64,000 bases of DNA from Charina bottae (lineage: Eukaryota; Chordata; Lepidosauria; Squamata; Charinaidae), in NCBI GenBank assembly GCA_023362775.1, contig JALMGJ010000005.1, positions 66,284,463 through 66,348,462 on the forward strand, in the 5' to 3' direction. Below the pieces are notes generated by a model. The model did no database searches and was not told the origin of the DNA. It was given only the letters and a program-made list of their open reading frames with translations. Below, piece by piece: positions 45,915 through 55,246 of this stretch (the first letter of the stretch is position 1; every line of letters begins with the position of its first letter). Both the position numbers and the translations under genes were made by a program.

Positions 45915-45960
45915 CTTGCAGACGTTTCATTACCCAACTAGGTAACATCATCAGTGCAAG
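45915..45960 (-). ncRNA. Hammerhead ribozyme (PLE-associated), intact core
   Basis: On the minus strand: stem I CTTGCA, core CTGATGA, stem II GTTACC/GGTAAT with a six-base loop, GAAAC, cleavage triplet GTC, and stem I closing strand TGCAAG. The six stem I pairs are perfect. Hammerheads with a minimal helix III are known from Penelope-like elements. All conserved core residues are present. Self-cleavage is predicted, not shown. Confidence 0.8.
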
Positions 45961-46083
45961 TGAGTGTGGGGTTTGCTCCCTGTTTTCAGTATATACATTA
46001 GCTTGCCCTGCCAGTTCTGGTGGGGGTGTGGTTTCCTTCAAGGAACACACTCTCACCAAAACTGGCAGGGCAAGCTACTTTAT

Positions 46084-49000
46084 TTATTTATTTTATTTAT
46101 TATTTATTTATTCAATTTATTCCCCGCCCATCTCCCATACAAGGGACTCTGGGCAGGTTACAATAATCAAGGTTAAAAACGATACAATAAAAAGTCTAAA
46201 AAATGAAATATAAATAGATAAAATACAAGATGGGGGACGTAGGGAACGTAGCATAGATAGTGTTGCTATGGGGCTAGCCAACCCCAGGAGGCACTACCAC
46301 CTCTGTTGTCCCAGGCCAGGTGGCAGAGCCAGGTCTTGAGGGCCTTCCGAAAGGTCAGGAGGGAGGGGGCCAGTCTCACCTCCGGGGGCAATATATTCCA
46401 TAGGGCGGGCACTATCGCAGAGAAGGCACGCCTCCTGGACCCCGCTAGATGGAATTCTCTTGTTGAGGGGGTCCGAAGCATGCCCTCTCTGCATGCACGG
46501 GTGGGGCGGGCCGACGTTATCGGGACGAGACGGTCCCTCAGGTACCCTGGTCCTATGCCATGTAGGGCTTTAAAGGTGATGACCAACACCTTGAATTGGA
46601 CCCGGAATCAAACTGGCACCCAATGCAGCTCGCGAAGCAGAGGTGTTACATGGGCCGATCTCCTGGCCCCCATAACTGCTCGCGCCGCCGCATTCTGCAC
46701 CAGCTGAAGCTTCCGGATACTCTTCAAGGGTAGCCCCATGTAGAGCGCATTACAATAGTCTATACGGGAGATGACAAGGGCGTGAGTGACTGTTCGGAGG
46801 GCCTCCTGATCCAGGAAAGGGCGTAACTGGTGCACAACTCGCAGCTGTGCAAAGGCCCTCCTGGCCACGACTGCCACCTGCTCTTCGAGCAGGAGTCGCG
46901 AGTCCAGGAGGACCCCCAGATTCCGCACTGGATCCGAGCGAGGTAGTGCAACTCCACCCAGAACCAAAGATGACAACTTCCCGGATCCAGGGGGGCCATC
47001 AATCCACAGCCACTCCATCTTACCAGGGTTCAGTTGAAGCCTGTTGTTCCCCATCCAGACCCCCACAGCCTCCAGGCACTGAGATAAGGCATTGACCGCA
47101 TCACTTACTTCACCCGGGATGGAGATGTATAACTGGGTATCATCAGCATATTGGTGATACCTCATCCCGTGGTGACGGATGATCTCGCCCAGCGGCTTCA
47201 TGTAGATGTTGAATAGGAGAGGAGAGAGAATCGACCCCTGAGGCACCCCACAAGTCAGGGGTCTCGGGTCAGCTCTCTCCTCCCCTATCAACACCGACTG
47301 GGAACGGCCCTGGAGGAAGGAGGTGAACCAGCGCAAAACCACGCTGCCTGCCCCCAACTCCTCGAGCCGCCCCAAAAGTATACCGTGGTCGACGGTATCG
47401 AAAGCCGCTGAGAGATCTAAGAGAGCAAGGATGGACGCACTCCCTCTATCCCGCTCTCGCCAGAGATCATCCATAAGCGCGACCAATGCGGTCTCTGTCC
47501 CATATCCCGGCCTGAAACCTGACTGAAAGGGGTCCAGATAATCCGTTTCCTCCAGAATCCTCTGGAGTTGCAACGCCACCACCTTCTCAACCACCTTTCC
47601 CAAAAAGGGAAGGTGGGAGACTGGGCGAAAATTGCCCAGGATGGTAGGGTCCAGGGATGGTTTTTTGAGGAGGGGGTGCACCAGCGCCTCCTTAAAGGCA
47701 GCCGGGAACACCCCCTCAGTCAAGGACGAATTTATAATCGCCTGGACCAAGCCACATGTCACCTCACTAGCTGATTTTACCATCCAGGAGGGACATGGGT
47801 CAAGTTGGCATGTGGTGGCGTTTACCACTGTAAGGATCCTGTCTACTTCATCAGGCCCAACAGGATCAAACTGCTCCCAGATAACATGGCAAGTACGGGC
47901 CTCTGGCATCTCCCCAGATCTTGTCCCACGCATGGAGTCCAACTTGGAATGAATCTGAGCGATTTTGTCCTGCAGATGCTCAGAAAACTCTTCCGATCGG
48001 CCCTGTAAATGGGTCTCCCCTTGCTCCTGACCCAAAAGCGATCTTGTAATCTTAAACAGGGCCGTCGGGTGGCATTCTGCGGACGCAATAAGAGCGGAAA
48101 AATATTCACGTTTCGCCGCTCTTACCGCCACAAGGTAGGCCTTAACTGCGGCTCTAGATTGTGTTCGGTCAGATTCAGTCTTCGTCTTTCTCCAGCGGCG
48201 CTCTAGATGTCTCTTAACCCTCTTCAAGGCCCTTAACTCTTCGGAAAACCACGGAGAGTGGCGGGCCAAGCAGGGCCGGAGAGGTCGCATAGGCGCGATC
48301 TTGTCCAGGGCTCCAGCCACGGCCCTATTCCAGGCCGCAGCCAGGAGCTCAACTGGACCGTGAAGCAAGTCCTCGGGAATAACCCCCAGCTCCTTCTGAA
48401 ACCTCACTGGGTCCATCAGTCGCCGGGGGCGGACCATTCGAATAGGTCCCGCCTCCCTGCGGAGTGGGGCAGCACAAGAGAGTCTCAGGGTCACCAGGGT
48501 GTGGTCTGACCATGACAATGGGGAAAGATGTAACTCTCCCCTCAGATCACATTGCCACTGCTCGGACAAGAAAACTAAGTCCGGGGTGAGACCACTGTCA
48601 CGAGTCGGGTCACGAATAATCTGAGACAGGCCCATAGCTGCCATGGTAGCCATGAAATCCCGGGCCGCCTCCGAGGACCGCCCCAGGGACAGCAGATTGA
48701 AGTCCCCCAAAACCATATGTCTGGGGAACTCCACCGCCAACCCCGAGACAGCCTCGAGCAGCTCAGGCAGGGAGGTCACTACGCAGCAGGGAGGCTGGTA
48801 CAGCAGCAACACTCCCAACTGTTCTCGTGAACCCAACTTGAAAAACAGGGTCTCACACCCGGTCACTTGTGGAGCAGCGCCCCTGAAGGCCACAAGGGAC
48901 TCTCGGATGACAACTGCCACCCCTCCTCCCCTACCCCGGTGTCTCGGCTGATGCCACACCCGAAACCCAGCTGGGCACATTTCCGAGAGGGCTACTCCCC

Positions 49001-50489
49001 CCTCTGGGCCCAGCCAGGTCTCGGTAATACACACCAGGTCAGCCCCCTCCTCTGTGATTAAATCACTTATAAGGGGGGCCTTGTTATTCACCGACCTGGC
49101 GTTCAGCAGCAACAGTCGGAGACCGGAGCCCACGAGGATCTGCTTACCAGGGCCTGGGTATGAACACGGGGGGGGGGCGGAATGCACCACCGGTAACAAA
49201 CACCGGGGGCGCCTTCCCCAATAATGGCTCGCCCTCCGGTTCCCGTCATACCGTCCCCTGCCCGTCACCACCTGAATCAAATGGCCCGCCCCCCAGCCCC
49301 CAGAGATTCCCGACTCTGGCCTAGTAGCCTCCACTCCCAGGCCTCCGGAATTCTTGGGCTTAATCAAGGGTCCCTTATCCCATTCATCCATCATCCAATC
49401 TCACAGCAAATTGGGTAGTGACAAGACCCCCCAGTGCACCAGCTCACACTCTCGGCACTGTAAGGGTCCAGCACCACCCCCAGTCATGCTCTGTACCTCT
49501 CCCTCAACTTCTCTCACTGGTCAGGGAGAGGTACCAACACTCACCAGCAATCACTCCTACCCCACCTCACTCTCACTCAGGGGGGTACTCTTACAAAACC
49601 ATACAATCTTGGCTCCCCCCACCTCGACTCTCACCCAGTGGGGGGTCCACATTCATACTAAGGGACCCCTATAAACCCTCTGCCACCTTATATTAAATGG
49701 GACACTATCCAGGTCTTCATAGGGGTTAGTCCATGTAGTTATATTTCGTATGTCCTGGTCTCCTGAACTCCAGCCTCCGCCCCATCTGCACCTTCCAGGG
49801 CCACAGGGTTCGCCCCCAACTCCAGCCAGTCCTAACATCAAGGCAAAAAGTCCAGCTTGTCTGCGGGGGGGGGGGGGGGGCGACTCATCTGAGGACTCTG
49901 TTGCAACAGCTGGGATCTCTCTGTACCACGCCGGCTCTACTAGGCCCCACCAACTCCACCGGCCTAGTCCGAACCCCGACGGTCTCCACCTCCAGCAATC
50001 GAAAACAGAGCCCCTCGGCAGCCTCCGTCAAACTTCAGCCCTGCAAGCTCTGCCAGCCCAGCTCGACAACCAACAGCCTCCAACCTCCAGCCTCCAGCCG
50101 CGTCCGGCAGCCTCCTACAGTCTCCGGTCTTCGGTGGGCTCCCGGACTTCACCAGCTTCACCGGCCCAGCTCCGGCCCAGCTCCGGCCTAACTCGAACCC
50201 CAAGACTCCGGCCCGCAACAGACCTCAAAAGGGCTATGGCGTCTTCGGCAATTCACCGGGCTCCTTTCCTCGTGCAGATTCACGGAGCTCCGACCCAGAC
50301 GCACGGTCTCGCCCCAGCACTCCCCTCGGAGAAAGCCACTCACCACCGACACCACCACCTCTCCAAACCCCAAAGGTGAATTTTTAGGGGATTTTCGGTG
50401 GGTTTTTCGGCTTTCCCGGAACGGTCAACGGCCGCGCTGACTTGCGGCCGCCATCTTGGAATTGCACCCAGAAACCTGGTGGCGCTATA
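46084..50489 (-). mobile_element. L3/CR1-group LINE, full length (4.4 kb)
   Basis: It starts on the minus strand at GCGCCACCAGGTTTCTGGG just before AAGATGGCGGCCGCAAG. A GC-rich leader of about 1.1 kb and one long ORF follow. The 3' end reads CCCAGAGTCCCTTG and closes with an (AAAT)n-like tail at 46084. A short TSD, TACTTTAT, lies at 46076-46083 and 50490-50497. No ORF1 was seen in the leader. Its strong GC and CpG content contrasts with the surroundings. Confidence 0.9.
46266..49394 (-). pseudogene. L3/CR1-group ORF2: endonuclease-RT, one visible stop
   Basis: The frame from ATG 49394 is open for 928 codons to a TGA at 46608. It then continues in the same frame to 46266 (about 1,042 codons in all). 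The stop sits where the context suggests CGA, so a single CpG transition may be the only visible disabling change. Domains: N-terminal 90 residues without a family; endonuclease (LLLNARSVNNK, CITETWLG, VVIRESLVA, MVLGDFNLL, SDHTLVTLRL) at about 95-310; RT (FRPVSHLPFLGKVVEKVV, FQSGFRPGYGTETAL, LLDLSAAFDTVDH, GVPQGSILSPLLFNIYM, YHQYADDTQLYI) at about 560-800; and C-terminal WNILPPEVRLAPS. The L3 versus L2 or CR1 name is from memory of motif style. Confidence 0.9.
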
Positions 50490-50575
50490 TACTTTATATA
50501 GCTTGTCCTGCCAAGGAGGAAACCACAACACTACCAAAGCTACTGTATATAAACAGGGAGCAAACCCCACACTCA

Positions 50576-50621
50576 CTCGCGCTGATGATGTTACCTGTTT
50601 GGGTAATGAAACATCTGCAAG
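50576..50621 (+). ncRNA. Hammerhead ribozyme (PLE-associated), slightly altered
   Basis: The core CTGATGA (50582-50588), a TTACC/GGTAA stem and GAAAC (50608-50612) are intact. The cleavage triplet is ATC rather than GTC, which still fits NUH. Stem I (CTCGCG with TGCAAG) has a mismatch and a wobble, so it is weaker than the left-arm copy. Confidence 0.65.
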
Positions 50622-50759
50622 CAAACAACCAAGCTCAGAGAGCACCAGGAACTCCACAGTTCAACCCGGAGCTACAGATATTCTATTGGAATACTTTAGT
50701 TTTTCTGATTAATTTTGAAAAAAATAAACTGTAGAAGACACATTATTCCAAACTGATCT

Positions 50760-50823
50760 CTGGTTGTAAACCGCCCAGAGTCTGCCACAGTAGAGATGGA
50801 CGGGGATAAATCCAAATAATTAA

Positions 50824-50854
<31 letters not shown>

Positions 50855-50860
50855 ATCTCA
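50760..50860 (+). mobile_element. L2-type LINE 3' end and (AAAT)n
   Basis: GTAAACCGCCCAGAGTCTGC, then GATGGACGGGGATAAAT and a run of AAAT units at 50820-50856. Only the terminus is present. Confidence 0.65.
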
Positions 50861-50904
50861 CTCCCTTTAAGCAGAATTTAAAGAATCCAAGTGCTTTCAC
50901 TTGC

Positions 50905-50970
50905 TTACTATTTATTTATTTATTATTTAAATTTATCCCCGCCCATCTCCCCGAATAGGCCTTCTGGATT
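50905..50970 (-). mobile_element. L3-type LINE 3' end remnant
   Basis: It contains GGGGAGATGGGCGGGGATAA in minus sense, matching the end of the L3 copy at 46.1 kb. Only about 65 bp remain. Confidence 0.55.
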
Positions 50971-51442
50971 CCTTAATCCCATTTAAATTCTTATACTGTA
51001 TATTGGAGGTTATTTTGCATTGTCCCAACTGGATATAAAGAGGAAAGAGATGTTTTGGCGGCTTTTGGGCTTGAGCAAATAAAGTCCTAACTTTCCATGT
51101 TTTGCATATGGATAACACTATGGTACAAATCCACTTTCTTCAGAACACACATCCAGCTCTTAGCTGGAGGCAGTAGAAGCTTTGCAGCCTGTATAACATT
51201 ACAGATGTCTTTAGTTCAGTAAAATCTCCTGGGAATGCTGCCTTGCTTGGATTTTTCCTTACCTGATTGGATTCCACCAAACCTGATCTTCTTGGGAAGG
51301 TCTCTGATTGCTTGTCCTTCTACTCTAAGCCCAAAGCCATATGGATAGCATGAACAAACCATCTCATATGGGTGAGATTGTTCCATAGTAATTAGTTGCT
51401 TAATAAATACTTGATGATCAATGATAATAATGACCAAATAAT
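50971..51442. other. No recognised feature
   Basis: Unassigned. It ends at the AT-rich array. Confidence 0.35.
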
Positions 51443-51690
51443 AATATATATAATATAATATAATATAATATAATATAATATAATATAATATAATATAATA
51501 TTATATTATATTATATTATATTATATTATATTATATTATATTATATTATAATATAATAATATAATATAATATAATTAATATAATATAATATAATATTATA
51601 TAATATTATATTATATTATATTATAATATAATATAATATAATATAATATAATATAATAATTATATTAATATTATCATTAATTATAATTAA
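51443..51690. repeat. (TAATA)n/(TATTA)n inverted AT array
   Basis: About 250 bp made only of A and T, in five-base units that switch strand sense several times (near 51500, 51550 and 51600). The array is self-complementary and could extrude a cruciform. Confidence 0.95.
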
Positions 51691-52232
51691 TGATAATAAT
51701 AATGATGATCAAATACAGTATATTTGCTTGATCAATGATGCAAAGAAGATGCTTAAGTCATTTAATTGTCTTTTCCTGCCCAGGTTCCTATTTTGAAGAA
51801 TTAAACTATATTTAATTTAACCATAGGCCCCTAGTTTATGGATAAGAAACTTTAAAAAATGCTGCTCCTAATCCTCTTCCTTGAGATCAGCCATGCCTAT
51901 CTTTTCTTTTACTCATAGGGGATGACATAAATTTCATGGAAATACTGAAGCAACTGAGCAAAATTCCCACAGGACTCTAAAGGCTACTTTTATGGAAGAC
52001 AAATTACTGTACACAACATCACTACTTCACTCGGCTGTTCGCATCACATGCTCATAAACAGAAATACATCTGGACTGTCACTACAAACTCTTGGAAATTA
52101 TGATTGTAGTCTACTTCTCAAGGAGCTCTGCATGCATTCATCAGAATGCCTATATTTTAAGGAAACATTCTAGTTTAAAATAAAAGTCATATATCAGTCA
52201 AAAGGGTATTTTCAGATTCTTCACAACTAAAC
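51691..52232. other. No recognised feature
   Basis: AT-rich. The end carries the left TSD of the PLE. Confidence 0.35.
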
Positions 52233-52419
52233 TTTTGTTGTTAGTGTATTGTCGAAGGCTTTCACGGCCGGAGTTCGATGGCTGTTGTGGGTCTTCCGGG
52301 CTGTCTTCCGACAGACACGGAGACTGGAAACACTCCGGAACAGAAAAGCACACCTACTCTGCTCCTTAACCTTCCTAATGCTATGCAGAGATACCAGGAC
52401 CATTCCAGCCTTTCTCAGA

Positions 52420-54660
52420 ACAAAAACGACCTTCAAATCATCACAAGCCAGCCACATTTACAACTGCCTTGAACAAGCCCTCCTGCGCGAGAGAATTCAC
52501 ACAACCCGCAGAAATCTTGCCATCACAGAAAAAGATCTATTCGCCACACATATGAGCCTCAGTCACAAAATGAGAAGCCAGGATTGGGACAAGATTGATA
52601 CCATATCTTACAGAAAAATGGAAAAGGACATCATTGACTACACAAACAGACAAAAGCAAAAATTCAACAAATGCCAAAACAGTCAACCAAAACCGGCACT
52701 GGATACTTCACGCATTGTCATCAATCTGACAGAACGCCTGCTCTCTCCTGAAGAAACCTCCATCCTAAGCAAAGGAGGAAACTTTGCAATTACACCCACC
52801 AGAATTCCAGTGGAAGATATCATTGCCAATGTGGAATCAGCCATTCACCAACGTCCAGAGGAAGAAGCAGAAGAAATAAGGGGTGAAGTGGCAAGAATCC
52901 TAAGGAAAGCAAAGCCCCCCACCAGCAACATTACTAAGAAGGAGAGAAACGCCATAGAGACCCTCAATTCGGACCCAGACATCATCATCCTTCCAGCGGA
53001 CAAAGGCAATGCCACAGTAATTATGAACATAGATGAATACAAAGACAAAATCAGAGAATTACTAGACCCCACCACATACAGAACAATAAGACGGGATCCG
53101 ACCAGCAAAATCATGAAGCAAACCAACACACTGATAAAGAGCTCCTCCCTGCATCCCAACATACTACAACGTATTTGCAAGACAGAAGCTCTCTCACCTA
53201 GACTATACTATACAGACTCCCCAAAATCCACAAAGACTCGATTCCACTCAGACCCATTGTAAGTGCCATTGGCTCCCCGACATATGAATTATCCAAACAT
53301 TTGGCAACCCTTTTACAGACCCACATCGGACAGACTCCATCACACATCAAAGACTCAGGACACTTCATCAACAAAATCAGCACCCTAAAACTCAACCACA
53401 CGGACAAACTGGTCAGCTTTGATGTGGTATCCCTGTTTACCAAGGTACCAGTAAGGGACACCCTGGCACTCATCAATCAAATCTTCCCAGAAGACATTAC
53501 AGCTTTATTTCAACACTGCCTAACAACTAGTTACTTTCAATGGGAGAATGAGCTCTACAAACAGATGGATGGCATTGCCATGGGACGCCCCCTGAGCCCA
53601 GTCATAGCAAACTTTTACATGGAACATTTTGAAAAACAGGCTTTGGAATTGGCACCCATTACACCAACAGTCTGGTTCCGGTTCGTGGATGACACCTTCG
53701 CAATTTGGAGTCATACTGAAGAAGAACTGGAGAAATTTCTAGACCACCTAAACGGCATTCACCCCAATATACAATTCACTATGGAAAAAGAAACTGACAG
53801 CAAACTTCCATTTTTAGATACGCTGGTCATACGCAAACCAGACCTCAAACTAGGGTATCTGCACAAACATTCCAATCATCACCCAAGACAAAAGAGAGGC
53901 ATGATCAAAACCTTGGTGGATCGTGCTAATCGAAACTGTGAAACCCAATTTCTCAACAATGAACTTAACCATCTGAATTGGGTCCTACAGGCGAATGGCT
54001 ATTCCAAGAATGAAATAAAAAGAGCCATCAAACCAAGAAAACAACATCCAACTGAAGAAAAACAGCCCCCCACAAACAAAGTATTCCTGCCCTACATCAA
54101 AGGAGTCACTGACCACATGGGAAAACTGATGGAAAAACACAACTTTCAAACAGTCTTCAGACCCACCAGGAAAATACAACAAATGCTAAAATCAGCAAAA
54201 GACAAAAGGGACCCCCTCACCGCTGCAGGAGTATACATGCAGCTGCAGACAAGTATACATCGGAACCACAAAATGAAGCATTCACACCAGGATAAAAGAA
54301 CACGAAAGACACTGCAGACTACAGCAACCGGAAAAATCTTCAGTAGGTGAACATGCTCTCAAGCAAACGGGACACAAAATCCTATTTGAAAACACAGAAA
54401 TACTGGACAACACCAAAAGCCACTACACCAGATTATACAGAGAAGCCATTGACATTCACAAACACCAGCACAGTTACAATAAAAAAGAAGAAAGTCTACA
54501 AATTAGCAAAACTTGGCTACTAGTCCTGAAAAACACAGCCTGCAAAAGGTTAACGAACTCAGTCCAACCACCAGGACATGCGAATACTTCTCACAATGAA
54601 CATGCTAATCATGCTCATCAGCCACTCATTAACATTTCAACACAACAAAAAACTCCACCT
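52420..54660 (+). pseudogene. Penelope polyprotein: RT plus GIY-YIG endonuclease, frameshifted
   Basis: The first frame (to 53262) carries the N-terminal region and the Penelope-specific ILPADKGNATVIM. A frameshift near 53210 moves reading to a frame with LPKIHKD, RPIVSAIGSPTYELSKHLA, SFDVVSLFTKVP (motif A), GRPLSPVIANFYME (motif B) and RFVDDTFAIW (motif C). The C-terminal GIY-YIG domain is split: GVY lies in the RT frame near 54230. VYIGTTK is in another frame with an adjacent TGA, and the rest (SIHTRIKEHERHC, VGEHALKQTGHKI, YTRLYREAIDI) follows there. The usual Cys-rich link between GVY and YIG looks deleted. No function is expected from this copy. Confidence 0.93.
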
Positions 54661-54749
54661 AATCTCCTATAACTTAGCTCTATCAATAGAAAACAAACAA
54701 AACATTGCCACTCTACCTGGGCACAGAGATTTCGCTTCTGTCTGTGCTC

Positions 54750-54796
54750 CTGCCCTGTGAAGATGCTGGCCACAGATGCTGGCGAAACGTTAGGAA
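54750..54796 (+). ncRNA. Hammerhead-like motif in PLE 3' end, altered core
   Basis: GTGAAGA occupies the CTGANGA position (first C replaced). A GCTGGCC.../...GCTGGC stem region and GAAACGTT follow, with AGG able to pair with an upstream CCT. The missing C at the core would be expected to impair cleavage. Confidence 0.5.
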
Positions 54797-55069
54797 CCAC
54801 AACTTCCAGAACACGGCCACACAGCCCGGAAGACCCACAACAGCCATTTTGTTGTTAGGTTTATTTATATTTTTCCATTTGAAAATATCCTCTTTTTAAA
54901 ATATAGGTAGGATTCACACTTTATGCTAAACCCTGAAGTAGTTTGCTTGATTTTGGCTTAGCACTTGCACAAACCAAGCCATTGTGTGTGATTCTAACAA
55001 ATCAGCCATCAACAGACACATAGAGATAAACCCCATCTACATACCATTTAAAAGATATAACCAAAAGTG

Positions 55070-55153
55070 GGGAAGAGAAGAGAAGAGAAGAGAAGAGAAG
55101 AGAAGAGAAGAGAAGAGAAGAGAAGAGAAGAGAAGAGAAGAGAAGAGAAGAGG
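55070..55153. repeat. (AGAAG)n microsatellite
   Basis: About 16 five-base units, the same unit as at 31627. Confidence 0.97.
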
Positions 55154-55173
55154 AGGACAAACTGAGACGAGAT

Positions 55174-55246
55174 GATGTGATGTGATGTGATGAGATGAGA
55201 TGAGATGAGATGAGATGAGATGAGATGAGATGAGATGAGATGAGGG
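55174..55246. repeat. (GATGT)n then (GATGA)n array
   Basis: Five-base units change by one base from GATGT to GATGA. The array lies 20 bp after the AGAAG array, suggesting stepwise origin of one pentamer from another. Confidence 0.95.

Larger units (their letters stand above)
45879..50686. mobile_element. Inverted pair of Penelope-like terminal arms, with a nested LINE
   Basis: The left arm (45879-46083) and right arm (50490-50686) are inverted copies of one PLE terminal sequence (shared blocks CTGTGGAGTTC, GCTTGGTTGTTTGCTTGCAG, GAGTGTGGGGTTTGCTCCCT). Outside both lies a perfect 12-bp TSD, TGGAATACTTTA, at 45867-45878 and 50687-50698. The arms therefore entered as one unit, and the L3 LINE at 46084-50489 is a later insertion. 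The left arm also contains its own short inverted repeat (GCTTGCCCTGCCAGTT.../...AACTGGCAGGGCAAGC). Confidence 0.85.
52245..54846 (+). mobile_element. Penelope-like element, full length, with inverted ends
   Basis: A perfect 12-bp TSD, TTTTGTTGTTAG, lies at 52233-52244 and 54847-54858. The ends contain an inverted repeat: ATGGCTGTTGTGGGTCTTCC at 52278 and its complement ending 54846. The 3' part carries a hammerhead-like core. The element differs in sequence from the PLE arms at 45.9/50.5 kb, so at least two PLE families are present. Confidence 0.93.

Noticed and set aside
46306..48951. Several plus-strand frames of 60-130 codons across 46-49 kb
   Set aside because: They are shadows opposite the long LINE ORF2.
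49653..50379. Plus-strand Pro/Ser/Gln-rich frames up to 209 codons near 50 kb
   Set aside because: They are antisense to the GC-rich leader of the L3-group LINE, and their composition follows from that GC content.
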